In this document: positions 7,591 to 15,836 of the stretch, piece after piece
How positions within the stretch are numbered: the first letter of the stretch is position 1
Layout of the letters: each line of letters starts with the position of its first letter
Assembly: GCA_035265935.1 (NCBI GenBank)
Contig: DATFOC010000077.1
Span: forward strand, 38,891 to 102,890
DNA: 64,000 nt
Source: JACDAN01 sp035265935
Lineage (GTDB): Bacteria > Actinomycetota > Thermoleophilia > Gaiellales > Gaiellaceae
Direction of reading: 5' to 3'
Notes under the pieces: model-generated
Databases searched by the model: none
Told to the model about the DNA's origin: nothing
What the model saw: only the letters and a program-made list of their open reading frames with translations
Translations under genes and position numbers: made by a program

Positions 7591-9357
7591 ATGGGGAGTT
7601 TCAAGCTCAAGCTCGTCGCGTACTTCTCGCTGATCGCTTTGCTGCCATTTGCAGCGGCTTTCAGCGGCCTGGAAGCGGTGACGGACAAGAACGAGACGCG
7701 ACGCGTCGACGGCACGCTCGAGACCAGTGTCCGGGCCGCGCAGTCGGCGTTCGTCGAGGAGGTCGACGAGGCCGAGCGCGTAGCGAGGCGACTCGCCGGC
7801 GACCCGTCGTTCCAGCGGGCCCTCGCCACCCATGACCGCGAGCGCCTCCAGGGCCTCGCGGCACGCTACGGCGTTCGGATCGAGCCGCGCGGCGCTCGGC
7901 CGATCGGGTCGATCCGGAAGCCCTCGGTCGTCCGCTCGATCGCCGTCGTCGGACGGCGTGGCCCCCTCGGCCGCGTGATCTCACCCGTCGCGATGGACAG
8001 CCGCCTCGCCGAGGATCTGCGCAAGCATTCGGGCCTCTCGGACGGCGGCGAGCTCGCCCTCGTCGAAGGGGGCCGTGTCCTCACCGCTTCGGCGCCAATC
8101 CGTGGGACGGTCGGGACCCCGCCCCAGCCGGCCGAGGTCGAGGTCGCGGGCCGGCGCTTCCGTGCGCTCGCCTCGAACAGGCTCGCCGGTGCACGGAACA
8201 TCTCGCTCGTCGTGCTCGCGCCACAGGCGCGGATCGACGAGTCCGTCGGTTGGCTTCGGTCGCGTCTCTTCCTGGCCATGCTCGCGGCGCTGCTGCTGAT
8301 CGCAGCCGTCGCGTACATCCAGGGCCGGTCGATCGTCGCCACGCTTGGCCGCCTCGCGGATGCTGCGAGGGGTATCGCCCGCGGACGGCTTGGCGACCGC
8401 GTGCACGTTCGCGGCCGTGACGAGTTCGCCTCGCTGGCCCAGGCCTTCAACCAGATGGCCGACCAGCTTCAGGCGCGCATGACCGAGCTCGAGGAGGAGC
8501 GGCGCCGGCTGAGGGAGACGACGCTCCATTTCGGCGAGGCTCTCGCCGCGACGCACGACGTCGACCAGCTCCTCCGCGTGATCGTCGACACCGCCGTCCA
8601 GGCGACCGGCGCGTCGCGCGGGGAGCTGAGCGACGGCGGCGTCGTGCTCATCGCCGACGGGGGCGAGAGGGCACCCGTGAAGCTCGAGTTCCCTCTGGCC
8701 GTCGGCCGCGAGAGCTTCGGCATGCTCACCCTCTACGGCGAGGACTTCAGCTCCGACCAGCGCGAGAGTGCCGGCTGGCTCGTCGGTCACGCGGTGATCG
8801 CGCTCAGCAACGCGCGCCAGCATCGGACCGTCGAGCAGCAGGCACTGGTCGACAGCCTCACCGGCCTGGCGAACCGTCGGCTCTGCACGGCTGCGCTGGA
8901 GAAGGAGCTGGCGCGTGCACAGCGCTTCGATGAGCCCCTCACGCTCGTCCTCGCCGACATCGACGACTTCAAGCGCATCAACGACCGCTGGGGCCACCCG
9001 ACCGGAGACGAGGTCCTCAAGGCTTTCGCACGGGGCCTGCAGGAGAGCGTCCGCGAGATCGACCTTGCGGGCCGCTGGGGCGGCGAAGAGTTCGCCCTTC
9101 TCCTTCCGGGAACCGACCTCGACGGCGGGCGGCAGGTCGCCGAGCGGATCCGGGAGCTGGTTCGGAACCAGCGGCTCACCGCCTCCGACGGGACACCAAT
9201 CGGCGTCTCCGCGAGCTTCGGCGTCGCGTCGTTCCCGTTCGTCCCCGGCCAGAGCCAGCTCGTCGCCGCAGCCGATGCAGCGCTCTACGAGGCGAAAAGG
9301 TCGGGCAAGGACCGGGTCGTCGTCTCAGCGCCTTCTGCCGTCACGACGCCCGCGTAG
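7591..9357 (+). CDS. Membrane-bound diguanylate cyclase (HAMP-GAF-GGDEF)
   Basis: 588 residues; the ATG at 7591 has GAGGGG upstream and starts directly before a membrane helix, so it is preferred to an earlier ATG at 7531. The layout is membrane helix about 8-25, extracytoplasmic sensor about 26-223, second helix about 224-245, HAMP about 246-300, GAF-like region about 310-420, and GGDEF domain about 430-575. The active site is GGEEF at 497-501. An RxxD inhibitory site (R488, D491) lies five residues before it, so product inhibition by c-di-GMP is expected. It makes c-di-GMP from two GTP in response to an unknown outside signal. Confidence 0.92.
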   Translation: MGSFKLKLVAYFSLIALLPFAAAFSGLEAVTDKNETRRVDGTLETSVRAAQSAFVEEVDEAERVARRLAGDPSFQRALATHDRERLQGLAARYGVRIEPRGARPIGSIRKPSVVRSIAVVGRRGPLGRVISPVAMDSRLAEDLRKHSGLSDGGELALVEGGRVLTASAPIRGTVGTPPQPAEVEVAGRRFRALASNRLAGARNISLVVLAPQARIDESVGWLRSRLFLAMLAALLLIAAVAYIQGRSIVATLGRLADAARGIARGRLGDRVHVRGRDEFASLAQAFNQMADQLQARMTELEEERRRLRETTLHFGEALAATHDVDQLLRVIVDTAVQATGASRGELSDGGVVLIADGGERAPVKLEFPLAVGRESFGMLTLYGEDFSSDQRESAGWLVGHAVIALSNARQHRTVEQQALVDSLTGLANRRLCTAALEKELARAQRFDEPLTLVLADIDDFKRINDRWGHPTGDEVLKAFARGLQESVREIDLAGRWGGEEFALLLPGTDLDGGRQVAERIRELVRNQRLTASDGTPIGVSASFGVASFPFVPGQSQLVAAADAALYEAKRSGKDRVVVSAPSAVTTPA

Positions 9358-9431
9358 GCTACGAGCGGGTTTTCTCCTCGTTACAATCCCCCGCCGACCA
9401 CGAACTGCCTGCAAACCACCCCGGAGGATCG

Positions 9432-9716
9432 ATGCCCGTAGAGACACCGTCACTGTTCGCCGACGTCATTCAGGATCACCTCGAGCTGAAGCGGAAGAAC
9501 GCCGAGCTCGAAGGCGACATGCCCATCGACAGCTATCGCGTCGAGGATCCGTTCGTGAACCACCCGCTTTTCAAGACCGAGGAGCAGGCGAGGATCGAGG
9601 ACACACTCGACGGACATCCCGGAGTCGCAGAGCAGCCGGTCGCCATGGAGGCGGTCGCGACGCATGACGAGGACGGCCTCTGGGGCCGGTCCCGCGACTT
9701 CGACTGGGGCGACTAG
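9432..9716 (+). CDS. Small acidic hypothetical protein
   Basis: 94 residues from ATG with GGAGG seven bases upstream. The protein is acidic and has no membrane segment. Clear sub-motifs are a helix ADVIQDHLELKRKNAELE, a VEDPFVNHPLFKTEEQARIED segment (shown here as two parts, VEDPFVNHPLF and KTEEQARIED), and a C-terminal LWGRSRDFDWGD. The conserved look of the aromatic and proline positions and the strong ribosome site support a real gene. Function is unknown. It is followed 85 bases later by a BON-domain gene in the same direction. Confidence 0.65.
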   Translation: MPVETPSLFADVIQDHLELKRKNAELEGDMPIDSYRVEDPFVNHPLFKTEEQARIEDTLDGHPGVAEQPVAMEAVATHDEDGLWGRSRDFDWGD

Positions 9717-9801
9717 CCCTCCCGTCTCCGCCGCCGTTTATCCGGCCCCTGGCACGGGGTAGGCTCACCCGAACCGAAAACGAGAAGGAGAGGGGAGCCG
9801 C

Positions 9802-10182
9802 ATGAGAAAGCTGCTCGGATTTATTGGCCTCGGGGCCGCGCTCACGTATTTCTTCAACCCGATGGAGGGGCAGCAGCGCCGCGCCAAGGTCGCCGGCCGC
9901 ATCAAGTCACTGCTGGCGCGCGCCGAGGAAGGGCCGAAGCCGCAGCCCGACGACGTTACGCTCGCCCACATGGTCGAGAGCGAGCTCTTCCGGGACGAGC
10001 AGGTACCGAAGGGCCAGATCAACGTCAACGCCGAGAACGGCAAGATCTACCTGCGCGGCGAAGTCGGCGAGCAGGAGCTGATCCGCGACCTCGAGGAGCG
10101 CGCGCGGAGCATCCACGGCGTCCAAGAGGTCGAGAACCTGCTGCACCTGCCGGGCGCCGAAGCCCCCATGCACCAGGGCTAG
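9802..10182 (+). CDS. BON-domain protein with N-terminal anchor
   Basis: 126 residues from ATG behind a GAAGGAGAGGGG site. The N-terminus (MRKLLGFIGLGAALTYFFNP) is a short hydrophobic anchor, followed by a basic linker. Residues 50-118 fit a BON domain: a helix VTLAHMVESELFRDEQV, a central strand NGKIYLRGEVGEQELI, and the closing GVQEVENLLHLPG. BON domains are found in envelope-stress proteins such as OsmY and are thought to bind lipid surfaces. Its last four bases overlap the convergent gene that ends at 10179. Confidence 0.82.
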   Translation: MRKLLGFIGLGAALTYFFNPMEGQQRRAKVAGRIKSLLARAEEGPKPQPDDVTLAHMVESELFRDEQVPKGQINVNAENGKIYLRGEVGEQELIRDLEERARSIHGVQEVENLLHLPGAEAPMHQG

Positions 10183-10649
10183 CCCGTCTCCGGGTCTTGT
10201 GCCCTTCGCGTGAGGGCCAGCCCGTACCAGAACCAGAGAACGAGCGCGGCGGCCGCGGCGGTCACGAGGTAGACCACCGCGGCCGACGCGAACAGCAGAT
10301 CGGTCACGAGGTAGACGGCCCCCGTTAGCGCGGCGGCGAGAAAGGCCATGCCGGAGATGGCCAGCCGGTTGGCCGTCTGCAGCATCTGCTCCTTGTCCTT
10401 CTGCCGCCAGCGCAGCCGGTGATACGCCGACGGCGAGATCAGCAGGATTGTGGCGATTGCCGTGAGGAGGAACGTGACGAAGAAGACCAGCTCCTGCTCA
10501 TGGGTGATCCGCCGGAACTGGTTCGTGAACGGGACCGTCAGCAGGAAGGCGAAGAGAACCTGCACCCCGGGCAGGACGACACGGAGTTCGTTCAGGAGCT
10601 CGATGAGCTCCCGGTCGAGACGTTCTTCCCGGCTCTCTCCGTCGCTCAC
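10179..10649 (-). CDS. DUF6328-like integral membrane protein
   Basis: 156 residues from GTG at 10649, whose start shares GTGA with the stop of the upstream cation-efflux gene. The N-terminus is charged (SREERLDRELIELLNELRV), followed by the typical VLPGVQVLFAFLLTVPF stretch and four hydrophobic segments separated by short loops, including a QEL segment and LRWRQKDKEQML. I recognise this as the DUF6328 type of actinobacterial membrane protein of unknown function. Coupling to a metal exporter suggests co-expression, but no shared role is established. Confidence 0.78.
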   Translation of the reverse strand: MSDGESREERLDRELIELLNELRVVLPGVQVLFAFLLTVPFTNQFRRITHEQELVFFVTFLLTAIATILLISPSAYHRLRWRQKDKEQMLQTANRLAISGMAFLAAALTGAVYLVTDLLFASAAVVYLVTAAAAALVLWFWYGLALTRRAQDPETG

Positions 10650-11545
10650 GTTCCCGCCCGCCGGATCGAGACGACGCTGCTCGCCAGCGAGGCGTGGTCG
10701 ACCTGGAGGGTGGTGTGCTCGATTCCGAACTCCTCGGCGAGCACGTGCTCGAGCTCGCGCCGCCGGGCGTGGCAGTCGTCGCCTGGCTCGACGAGAACGT
10801 GGGCCGAGAGGGCCACGAACCCGGACGTGATCGTCCAGACATGGAGGTCGTGGACGTCCACGATCCCTTCCATGCCTGACATGCGCCGCGCCAGGCCGCG
10901 GGCATCGATCCCCCTCGGCGTGCCCTCCAGGAGGATGTGGACGGAGTCGCGCAGCACGGTCCACGAGCTGGCCAGGACGAGGACGGCGATCAGCGCGCCC
11001 ACCGCCGGGTCGGCGTAGCGCCAGCCGGTCGTCAGGATCACGATCGCGGCGACGACCACTCCGCCCGAGCCGAGCGCGTCGGCAGTCACGTGCCGCAGGG
11101 CCGCCTGCATGTTCAGGCTCCCATGCGCGGTTCGGGTGAGCATCCAGGCAGCTGTGAGGTTTCCCGCCAGGCCGACGAAGGCGACGGCGAGCATCCAGCC
11201 GCCCAGGACGTCCGGCGGGTCGCTGAGCCTGCCGTACGCCACCACGAAGATCCAGATGGCGAGAACGACGAGCACGAGCCCGTTCACGAGCGCAGCGAGA
11301 ACCTCTGCCCGCTGGTACCCGAAGCTCCGCTCGGGCGTGCTCGGCCGGCCCGCCAGCCAGACCGCGACCAGGGCGAGCCCGAGCGCGACATTGTCCGAGA
11401 GCATGTGCACCGCGTCGGCGAGGAGAGCGAGGCTTCCCGTCAGCAACCCTCCGACCACTTCTACGGCGGTGATCGCGACCGTGAGGGCGAGGACGAGGGT
11501 GAGCGTCCGCCGGTTACGAGCCCTTACGGCCGAGAGGTGACCCAC
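10646..11545 (-). CDS. Cation diffusion facilitator (CDF) metal exporter
   Basis: 299 residues from GTG at 11545; upstream frame sequence is unlike the family. CDF hallmarks: first helix with GGLLTGSLALLADAVHMLSD (the HxxxD metal site), FGYQRAEVLAALVNG, a later HVTADALGSGG with the second HxxxD site, and a C-terminal cytoplasmic domain with DVHDLHVWTI. These proteins exchange Zn, Co or Cd against protons across the cytoplasmic membrane. Only 21 bases separate this start from a divergent gene, so the two promoters must overlap the genes or the start may be slightly internal. Confidence 0.93.
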   Translation of the reverse strand: MGHLSAVRARNRRTLTLVLALTVAITAVEVVGGLLTGSLALLADAVHMLSDNVALGLALVAVWLAGRPSTPERSFGYQRAEVLAALVNGLVLVVLAIWIFVVAYGRLSDPPDVLGGWMLAVAFVGLAGNLTAAWMLTRTAHGSLNMQAALRHVTADALGSGGVVVAAIVILTTGWRYADPAVGALIAVLVLASSWTVLRDSVHILLEGTPRGIDARGLARRMSGMEGIVDVHDLHVWTITSGFVALSAHVLVEPGDDCHARRRELEHVLAEEFGIEHTTLQVDHASLASSVVSIRRAGT

Positions 11546-11566
11546 GGCCTGAGAGTATTGACGCTG

Positions 11567-12016
11567 ATGGATGTCCGCGAACTGCTGAAACGGGAGATCG
11601 ACCCGGCGGAGGTCGAGGCAATCCGCGAGCTCTGGAAGCAGCACTCGATCGCCGAGGACAACCGCGACATCGCCGGCCTCCTGGCGACGCTGACCGACGA
11701 CTGCGTCTACGAGCTCGCAGGCACGTCGCACAGGTGGGAGGGTCACGAAGGTGCGACCCGCTTCTACACGGGACTCCTGACCGCGTTTCCCGACATCGAC
11801 TTCAAGCTGACCGACATCGTCGTCGGCCCGCAGGGCGTCTGCGAGGAGGCACGCGTGACGGGCACACACGAGCGCGACTGGCTCGACTTCCAGGCGACCC
11901 GCGAAGCGGTCGAGTTCGGCGTCGTCATCTTCTTCCCGTGGGATCCCGATCGGCGCTTGTTCCGCGGCGAGAAGGTCCACACCTTCGAACTGGGCGACCG
12001 GGCTACCGGCCCGTAG
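11567..12016 (+). CDS. SnoaL/NTF2-like protein
   Basis: 149 residues from ATG at 11567. The pattern is that of SnoaL-like polyketide cyclase/ester-cyclase proteins of the NTF2 fold. The N-terminal helix ends in KQHSIAEDNRDIAGLLATL and is followed by TDDCVYELAG, then WEGHEGATRFYTGLLTAFPD, FKLTDIVVGPQGV and a strand EFGVVIFFPWD. The fold binds small hydrophobic ligands; an enzymatic role cannot be assigned. The gene precedes a diiron protein by 17 bases in the same direction, so the two may form an operon. Confidence 0.75.
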   Translation: MDVRELLKREIDPAEVEAIRELWKQHSIAEDNRDIAGLLATLTDDCVYELAGTSHRWEGHEGATRFYTGLLTAFPDIDFKLTDIVVGPQGVCEEARVTGTHERDWLDFQATREAVEFGVVIFFPWDPDRRLFRGEKVHTFELGDRATGP

Positions 12017-12033
12017 CTCTATCCTCCACCGCG

Positions 12034-12861
12034 ATGGCCACGCTCGAGGAGAAGATGACCGTGGAAGGCGTCGCGCCTGGCGGACAGGCCCCCGAGGTCT
12101 TCCGCTACTACGAGCTCGCGAAGAAGCAGGAGTGGCAGGTGCGCGACATGCCCTGGGGCGACCTGCCGCCGATTCCCGAGACGACGGGCTCGAAGGAGCG
12201 GGTCGAGAAGCGCCGCGGGATCTGGCGCTCGGTCATCACGCAGCAGCTGCAAGCGGACTCACTCGCCGTCGAGATGGCGGCGCAGCTCCTCGAGATGGCC
12301 CGCCACCACGACGCGAAGCTCTACTACTCGACGATGGCGCAAGACGAGGCGCGCCATGTGGAGGCCTGGCTCAAGCTCGTCGGCGAGGCCGGCGGACCGA
12401 CGGAGCGGGACCCATACCTGGACAAGCTGGCGCAGATCTTCCTCGGACTCGACTCGCTCGAGGAGAAGGTCTTCCTCATGCAGGTCTTCTTCGAGCGGAT
12501 GATCATCCCGCGCTTCCGGCTGATCGCCCGCTCGGCGCCGGAGACCGTGCTCGCCGACCTCTGCCGGCGCCTGACGATCGACGACGGCATCCACCACAGC
12601 TCGGGCATGGCCTACGAGCGGGTGCTGCTCCGAACGGCGTCCAAGCAGACGAAGGACCGGATGATCAAGGGCGCCGGCAAGATGCTCCCGATCTTCGTCG
12701 ACCATGTCCTCTGGCGGCCGAAGGAGCGCGACTTCATCACGAGCGCGATGCGGGCCCGCGACCTCCAGCGGGTTAAGGAAGAGGTCGAGGAGGGCGTCAA
12801 GATCGCGTCGTCGCTGGGACTCGACGTCCGCGACATCGAGTACACCATCCCGAGCATTTGA
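12034..12861 (+). CDS. Ferritin-like diiron protein (R2/oxygenase-like)
   Basis: 275 residues from ATG at 12034. Helical throughout, with spaced carboxylate/histidine motifs typical of a diiron four-helix bundle: an early Glu pair in SLAVEMAAQLLEMARHH, then the E-x-x-H pair in QDEARHVEAW (about residues 104-110), another Glu in VFFERMIIPRF, and DDGIHH further on. This resembles ribonucleotide-reductase-R2-like or AurF-like oxygenases and not storage ferritin. The substrate is unknown. The upstream SnoaL-like gene, 17 bases away, might act on the same small molecule. Confidence 0.75.
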   Translation: MATLEEKMTVEGVAPGGQAPEVFRYYELAKKQEWQVRDMPWGDLPPIPETTGSKERVEKRRGIWRSVITQQLQADSLAVEMAAQLLEMARHHDAKLYYSTMAQDEARHVEAWLKLVGEAGGPTERDPYLDKLAQIFLGLDSLEEKVFLMQVFFERMIIPRFRLIARSAPETVLADLCRRLTIDDGIHHSSGMAYERVLLRTASKQTKDRMIKGAGKMLPIFVDHVLWRPKERDFITSAMRARDLQRVKEEVEEGVKIASSLGLDVRDIEYTIPSI

Positions 12862-12864
12862 GCG

Positions 12865-13257
12865 CTACTTCTCTTCGAGCTTCAGCGACGCGGAGTTGAT
12901 GCAGTAGCGAAGGCCGGTCGGGTGCGGCCCGTCGGGGAAGACGTGGCCGAGGTGGCCGCCACAGCTCGTACACATGACCTCGGTGCGCACCATCCCGAAG
13001 GTCGTGTCGCGCTCCTCTTCGATCGCGTCCTCCTCGGCGGGCGCGTAGAAGGCGGGCCAGCCGCACCCCGAGTCGTACTTCGCCTCCGAGTCGAACAGCT
13101 CGGCTCCGCACCCTGCGCACTGGTACGTGCCGGGCTCGAACGTGTGGTCGTACTCGCCGGTGAACGGCGCCTCGGTGCCTTTCTCGCGCAGGATGCGGTA
13201 CTGCTCGGGCGAGAGCTCGGCGCGCCATTCGGCGTCGGTCTTCTGGATCTTTGTCAT
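12865..13257 (-). CDS. msrB: Peptide-methionine (R)-S-oxide reductase
   Basis: 130 residues, converging on the diiron gene with a 3-bp gap. MsrB repairs methionine-R-sulfoxide in proteins. The four zinc cysteines are present as CAGC and CTSC. The substrate motif YDSGCGWPAF and the catalytic region RYCINSASL with its cysteine are intact, as is GHLGHVFPDGP. The length matches single-domain cytosolic MsrB. The partner MsrA is not in the window. No signal peptide is seen. Confidence 0.96.
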   Translation of the reverse strand: MTKIQKTDAEWRAELSPEQYRILREKGTEAPFTGEYDHTFEPGTYQCAGCGAELFDSEAKYDSGCGWPAFYAPAEEDAIEEERDTTFGMVRTEVMCTSCGGHLGHVFPDGPHPTGLRYCINSASLKLEEK

Positions 13258-13351
13258 CGCGTGCAGTGTGCCACGCGAGTGTGATCCGACCGAGCGTCGG
13301 GCACGTAGGGACCCCGAGAAGCGGAAACGATCGACAAGGGGGGACTTCTAC

Positions 13352-14296
13352 ATGCGACGGATCACGCTTCTGGCGGCCTGGATGGCGGTTGCAGCGTCGG
13401 TGCTGGCTGCGCCGCTCGGGGCCGGCGGAGGACTGCCAGAGAAAATTGCGTTACCCGACGGCTTCAGGCCGGAAGGGATTGCGATCAGCCAGAACGGAAC
13501 GTTCTATGTCGGTTCGATCCCGACCGGTGCGATCTACCGCGGAAGCCTGAAGACGGGCGAGGGAGAGGTCATCAATCAGGGAGCGGCGACCGGAAGAGCA
13601 TCGATCGGCATCGAGCTCCACGACGGGCGCCTGTACGTGGCCGGAGGCCCGACTGGAAGCGGCTTCGTCTTCAGTGCGCGAAGCGGCCGGCTGCTCAAGA
13701 CCTATCGCTTCACCACGGAGACGACCACGTTCGTGAACGACGTCGTCGTGGCACGCGGCTTCGCCTACTTCACGGACTCGCGACGCCCGTTCCTGTACCG
13801 GGTGCCGATCGGGAGCCACGGGCACCGCGGCAAGGGGCATGGACATCCTCGTGAGGCGACTGCGATACCGCTCAGCGGAGCCATCGTCTATGGCGAGGGC
13901 AACAACGCCAACGGCATCGACGCGACGCATGACGGGCGAACGCTGATCATCGTCCAGACCAACGTCGGGAAGCTGTTCGCCGTCAACCGGCGTACCGGAC
14001 TAACGCGCGAGATCGTCCTCGATGAGCCGGTCGTGAACGGCGACGGGATCTTGCTCGACGGGCGCACGCTGTACGTCGTGCAGAACAGGGACAACAAGGT
14101 CGCTGTCATCCGGCTCTCGCGGCGCCTGGACTCAGGTGACGTGGTTGCACACCTGATTGATCCGGACTTCGACGTCCCGACGACGATCGACGACTTCGGC
14201 GAGCGTCTGTACGCGGTCAACGCGCGGTTCAGGCCGACACCGCCACCGCCGGACTTCGAGTACTGGCTTGCCCAGTTCAGGAAGGTGGGCGGCTAG
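13352..14296 (+). CDS. Secreted SMP-30/gluconolactonase-like beta-propeller protein
   Basis: 314 residues; the ATG at 13352, preceded by AAGGGGGG, opens directly onto a signal peptide (ITLLAAWMAVAASVLAAPLG). The mature part has repeated blades of the type GRLYVAGG, AYFTDSRRPFLYRV, NGIDATHDGRTLIIVQ and DGRTLYVVQNRDNKV, as in SMP-30/gluconolactonase or NHL-type propellers. One loop is His/Gly-rich (SHGHRGKGHGHP), possibly metal-binding. Such proteins may be lactonases or simply binding scaffolds; no catalytic set can be confirmed by eye. Convergent with the next gene, overlapping by four bases. Confidence 0.78.
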   Translation: MRRITLLAAWMAVAASVLAAPLGAGGGLPEKIALPDGFRPEGIAISQNGTFYVGSIPTGAIYRGSLKTGEGEVINQGAATGRASIGIELHDGRLYVAGGPTGSGFVFSARSGRLLKTYRFTTETTTFVNDVVVARGFAYFTDSRRPFLYRVPIGSHGHRGKGHGHPREATAIPLSGAIVYGEGNNANGIDATHDGRTLIIVQTNVGKLFAVNRRTGLTREIVLDEPVVNGDGILLDGRTLYVVQNRDNKVAVIRLSRRLDSGDVVAHLIDPDFDVPTTIDDFGERLYAVNARFRPTPPPPDFEYWLAQFRKVGG

Positions 14297-14583
14297 GCGA
14301 AGAGCTCGGCGTAGCGGTCGCGCCACTCCTCGTCCGTGACCGAGCGGCGGAAGTACGCCTCGAACACGGCCCGGGGAGTGGTGTCGTCCGCGCGTGCGAC
14401 GAGCGAGGCGGCCGCGCCGAGCAGGTAGCGGAGTAGATCGCCGTCGATCCGCGCGACGATAAGCGCGCGCTCGAACGCCCAGATCATCTTCTCGGCTTCG
14501 GCCGCCGGAAGCGTGTTTCGAAGCTCGTGCTCGAGCGGCTCGAGGTCGATTTCGTCCCAATTCGGCTGCTGCATTGAAGTCAT
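14293..14583 (-). CDS. Small acidic helical hypothetical protein
   Basis: 96 residues if the ATG at 14583 is used; a second ATG at 14574 is possible and neither has a clear ribosome site. The protein is helical and acidic, with LEPLEHELRNTLPAAEAEKMIW, an internal hydrophobic helix LRYLLGAAASLVARA, and FEAYFRRSVTDEEWRDRYAELF at the end (quoted in part). The last segment looks like a conserved motif. I know of no function. It lies between two plus-strand genes and diverges from the PRC-barrel gene. Confidence 0.55.
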   Translation of the reverse strand: MTSMQQPNWDEIDLEPLEHELRNTLPAAEAEKMIWAFERALIVARIDGDLLRYLLGAAASLVARADDTTPRAVFEAYFRRSVTDEEWRDRYAELFA

Positions 14584-14651
14584 TATCGGCACGAGGTTTG
14601 CGCACACAAGGGCTGGAAAGGACCCACGTAGTCGAAACAAGGAGGGGACAG

Positions 14652-15014
14652 ATGTCCGCCGCAGATCTCTGGACTCACCGAGACACCAACATCAGCACAA
14701 TGAACCTCGAGGGCTACAGCATCGAGGCGATCGACGGGTCGATCGGCAAGATCGACGAGGCGACGAACGAGGTCGGCAGCAGCTACCTCGTAGTCGACAC
14801 CGGTCCCTGGATCTTCGGGAAGAAGGTCCTGCTTCCGGCCGGTGTGATCGACCGGGTCGAAACCGAGAACGAGACCGTGTACGTGAACCGCACGAAGGAC
14901 GAGATCAAGGACTCCCCGGAGTTCGACGAGTCCACTTACCGCGAGCCGGCCTACCGCGAGGAGATCGGCGGCTACTACGGCTCGGGCGGCAAGGGGTACC
15001 GCGACCCCCTGTAG
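14652..15014 (+). CDS. PRC-barrel domain protein
   Basis: 120 residues. ATG at 14652 follows AGGAGGGG at 14640-14647, so upstream in-frame ATGs are dismissed. Residues 15-85 fit a PRC barrel: LEGYSIEAIDGSIGKIDEA, SSYLVVDTGPWIFGKKVLLP, then GVIDRVETENETVYVNRTKD, each quoted within the domain. The C-terminal tail is Tyr/Gly-rich and acidic (REEIGGYYGSGGKGYRDP). PRC barrels occur in RimM and in photosynthetic reaction-centre H subunits; free-standing ones in actinobacteria are often stress-induced, but the role is unknown. Confidence 0.85.
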   Translation: MSAADLWTHRDTNISTMNLEGYSIEAIDGSIGKIDEATNEVGSSYLVVDTGPWIFGKKVLLPAGVIDRVETENETVYVNRTKDEIKDSPEFDESTYREPAYREEIGGYYGSGGKGYRDPL

Positions 15015-15668
15015 CTAACCGACAGTCTCGAGAAGCTCGCGGAGTGAAAGCTCCGCGAGCGACTCGAGCAGCAGGTCGGCCTCGCCGAGCCCGAGTGTGA
15101 CTGTCACTCCGTTGGGCACGGCGACCGTGAAGATCCCCGCCGCCTTCGCAGCCTTGACGCCGTTCGGCGAGTCCTCGAAGGCGATCGCCTCGTCCGCAGC
15201 GACGCCGAGACGCTCGAGCGCCTCGAGGTACAGGGTCGGGCGCGGCTTCGAGCGCTCGGGCGTGCGGTCGGCGGTGACGATCTCGTCGAAGTGCTCGGTC
15301 CGCTCGAGGCGGCGCAGATGCCGGTCGACCCACTCGCGTGAGGAGCTCGAGACGATGGCCGTCTTAAGCCCGCGTCGTTCGGCCTCCTCGAGGTGGGCGA
15401 GGATCCCGGGCCGGAGCTCCTCGATCTCGAGCAGCTTCAGCTCGTGCTCCCGACGGCGCGTCCGGACGGCCTCGCGGTCGATCGGCCCGTGGAGCTCCTC
15501 CAGGTAGTCGAGCGGCTCGAAGCCTCCGATCGTTCCGATGATCGACGCCCAGCGATCGAGCGGCAGCTCCTGCCCATGCTCCCGGTAGACCTGCTGCCAG
15601 GAAGCGTACGACGGCGTCTCGGTGTCGACGATGAGGCCGTCGAAGTCGAAAAGCAGAGCGCGGATCAC
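15015..15668 (-). CDS. HAD-superfamily phosphatase (beta-phosphoglucomutase-like)
   Basis: 217 residues, stop abutting the PRC-barrel gene. HAD motifs are in order: motif I LLFDFDGLIVDTE (nucleophile D at 8, acid D at 10), a C1-type helical cap, motif II IVSSSS, motif III lysine in RSKPRP, and motif IV FEDSPNGVKAAKAAG. This subfamily removes phosphate from small sugar phosphates or isomerises them. The substrate cannot be told from sequence. Its start is separated by 168 bases of relatively A+T-rich DNA from the divergent CHRD gene. Confidence 0.92.
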   Translation of the reverse strand: MIRALLFDFDGLIVDTETPSYASWQQVYREHGQELPLDRWASIIGTIGGFEPLDYLEELHGPIDREAVRTRRREHELKLLEIEELRPGILAHLEEAERRGLKTAIVSSSSREWVDRHLRRLERTEHFDEIVTADRTPERSKPRPTLYLEALERLGVAADEAIAFEDSPNGVKAAKAAGIFTVAVPNGVTVTLGLGEADLLLESLAELSLRELLETVG

Positions 15669-15836
15669 GGTGAATATCTATCGGTTGCCGCTACCGCCAC
15701 GCGAACAGCGTGGGCGTGTAAGGAATTTGCAAGGAAATACCTGTAAAGGAACTGAAAAACCGGCGATCGCGTACGCCCGCAAATCCCAAAGCCGGGAACA
15801 CTCTGATCAAGACGAGAGAAACCAAGGAGGTCTGAA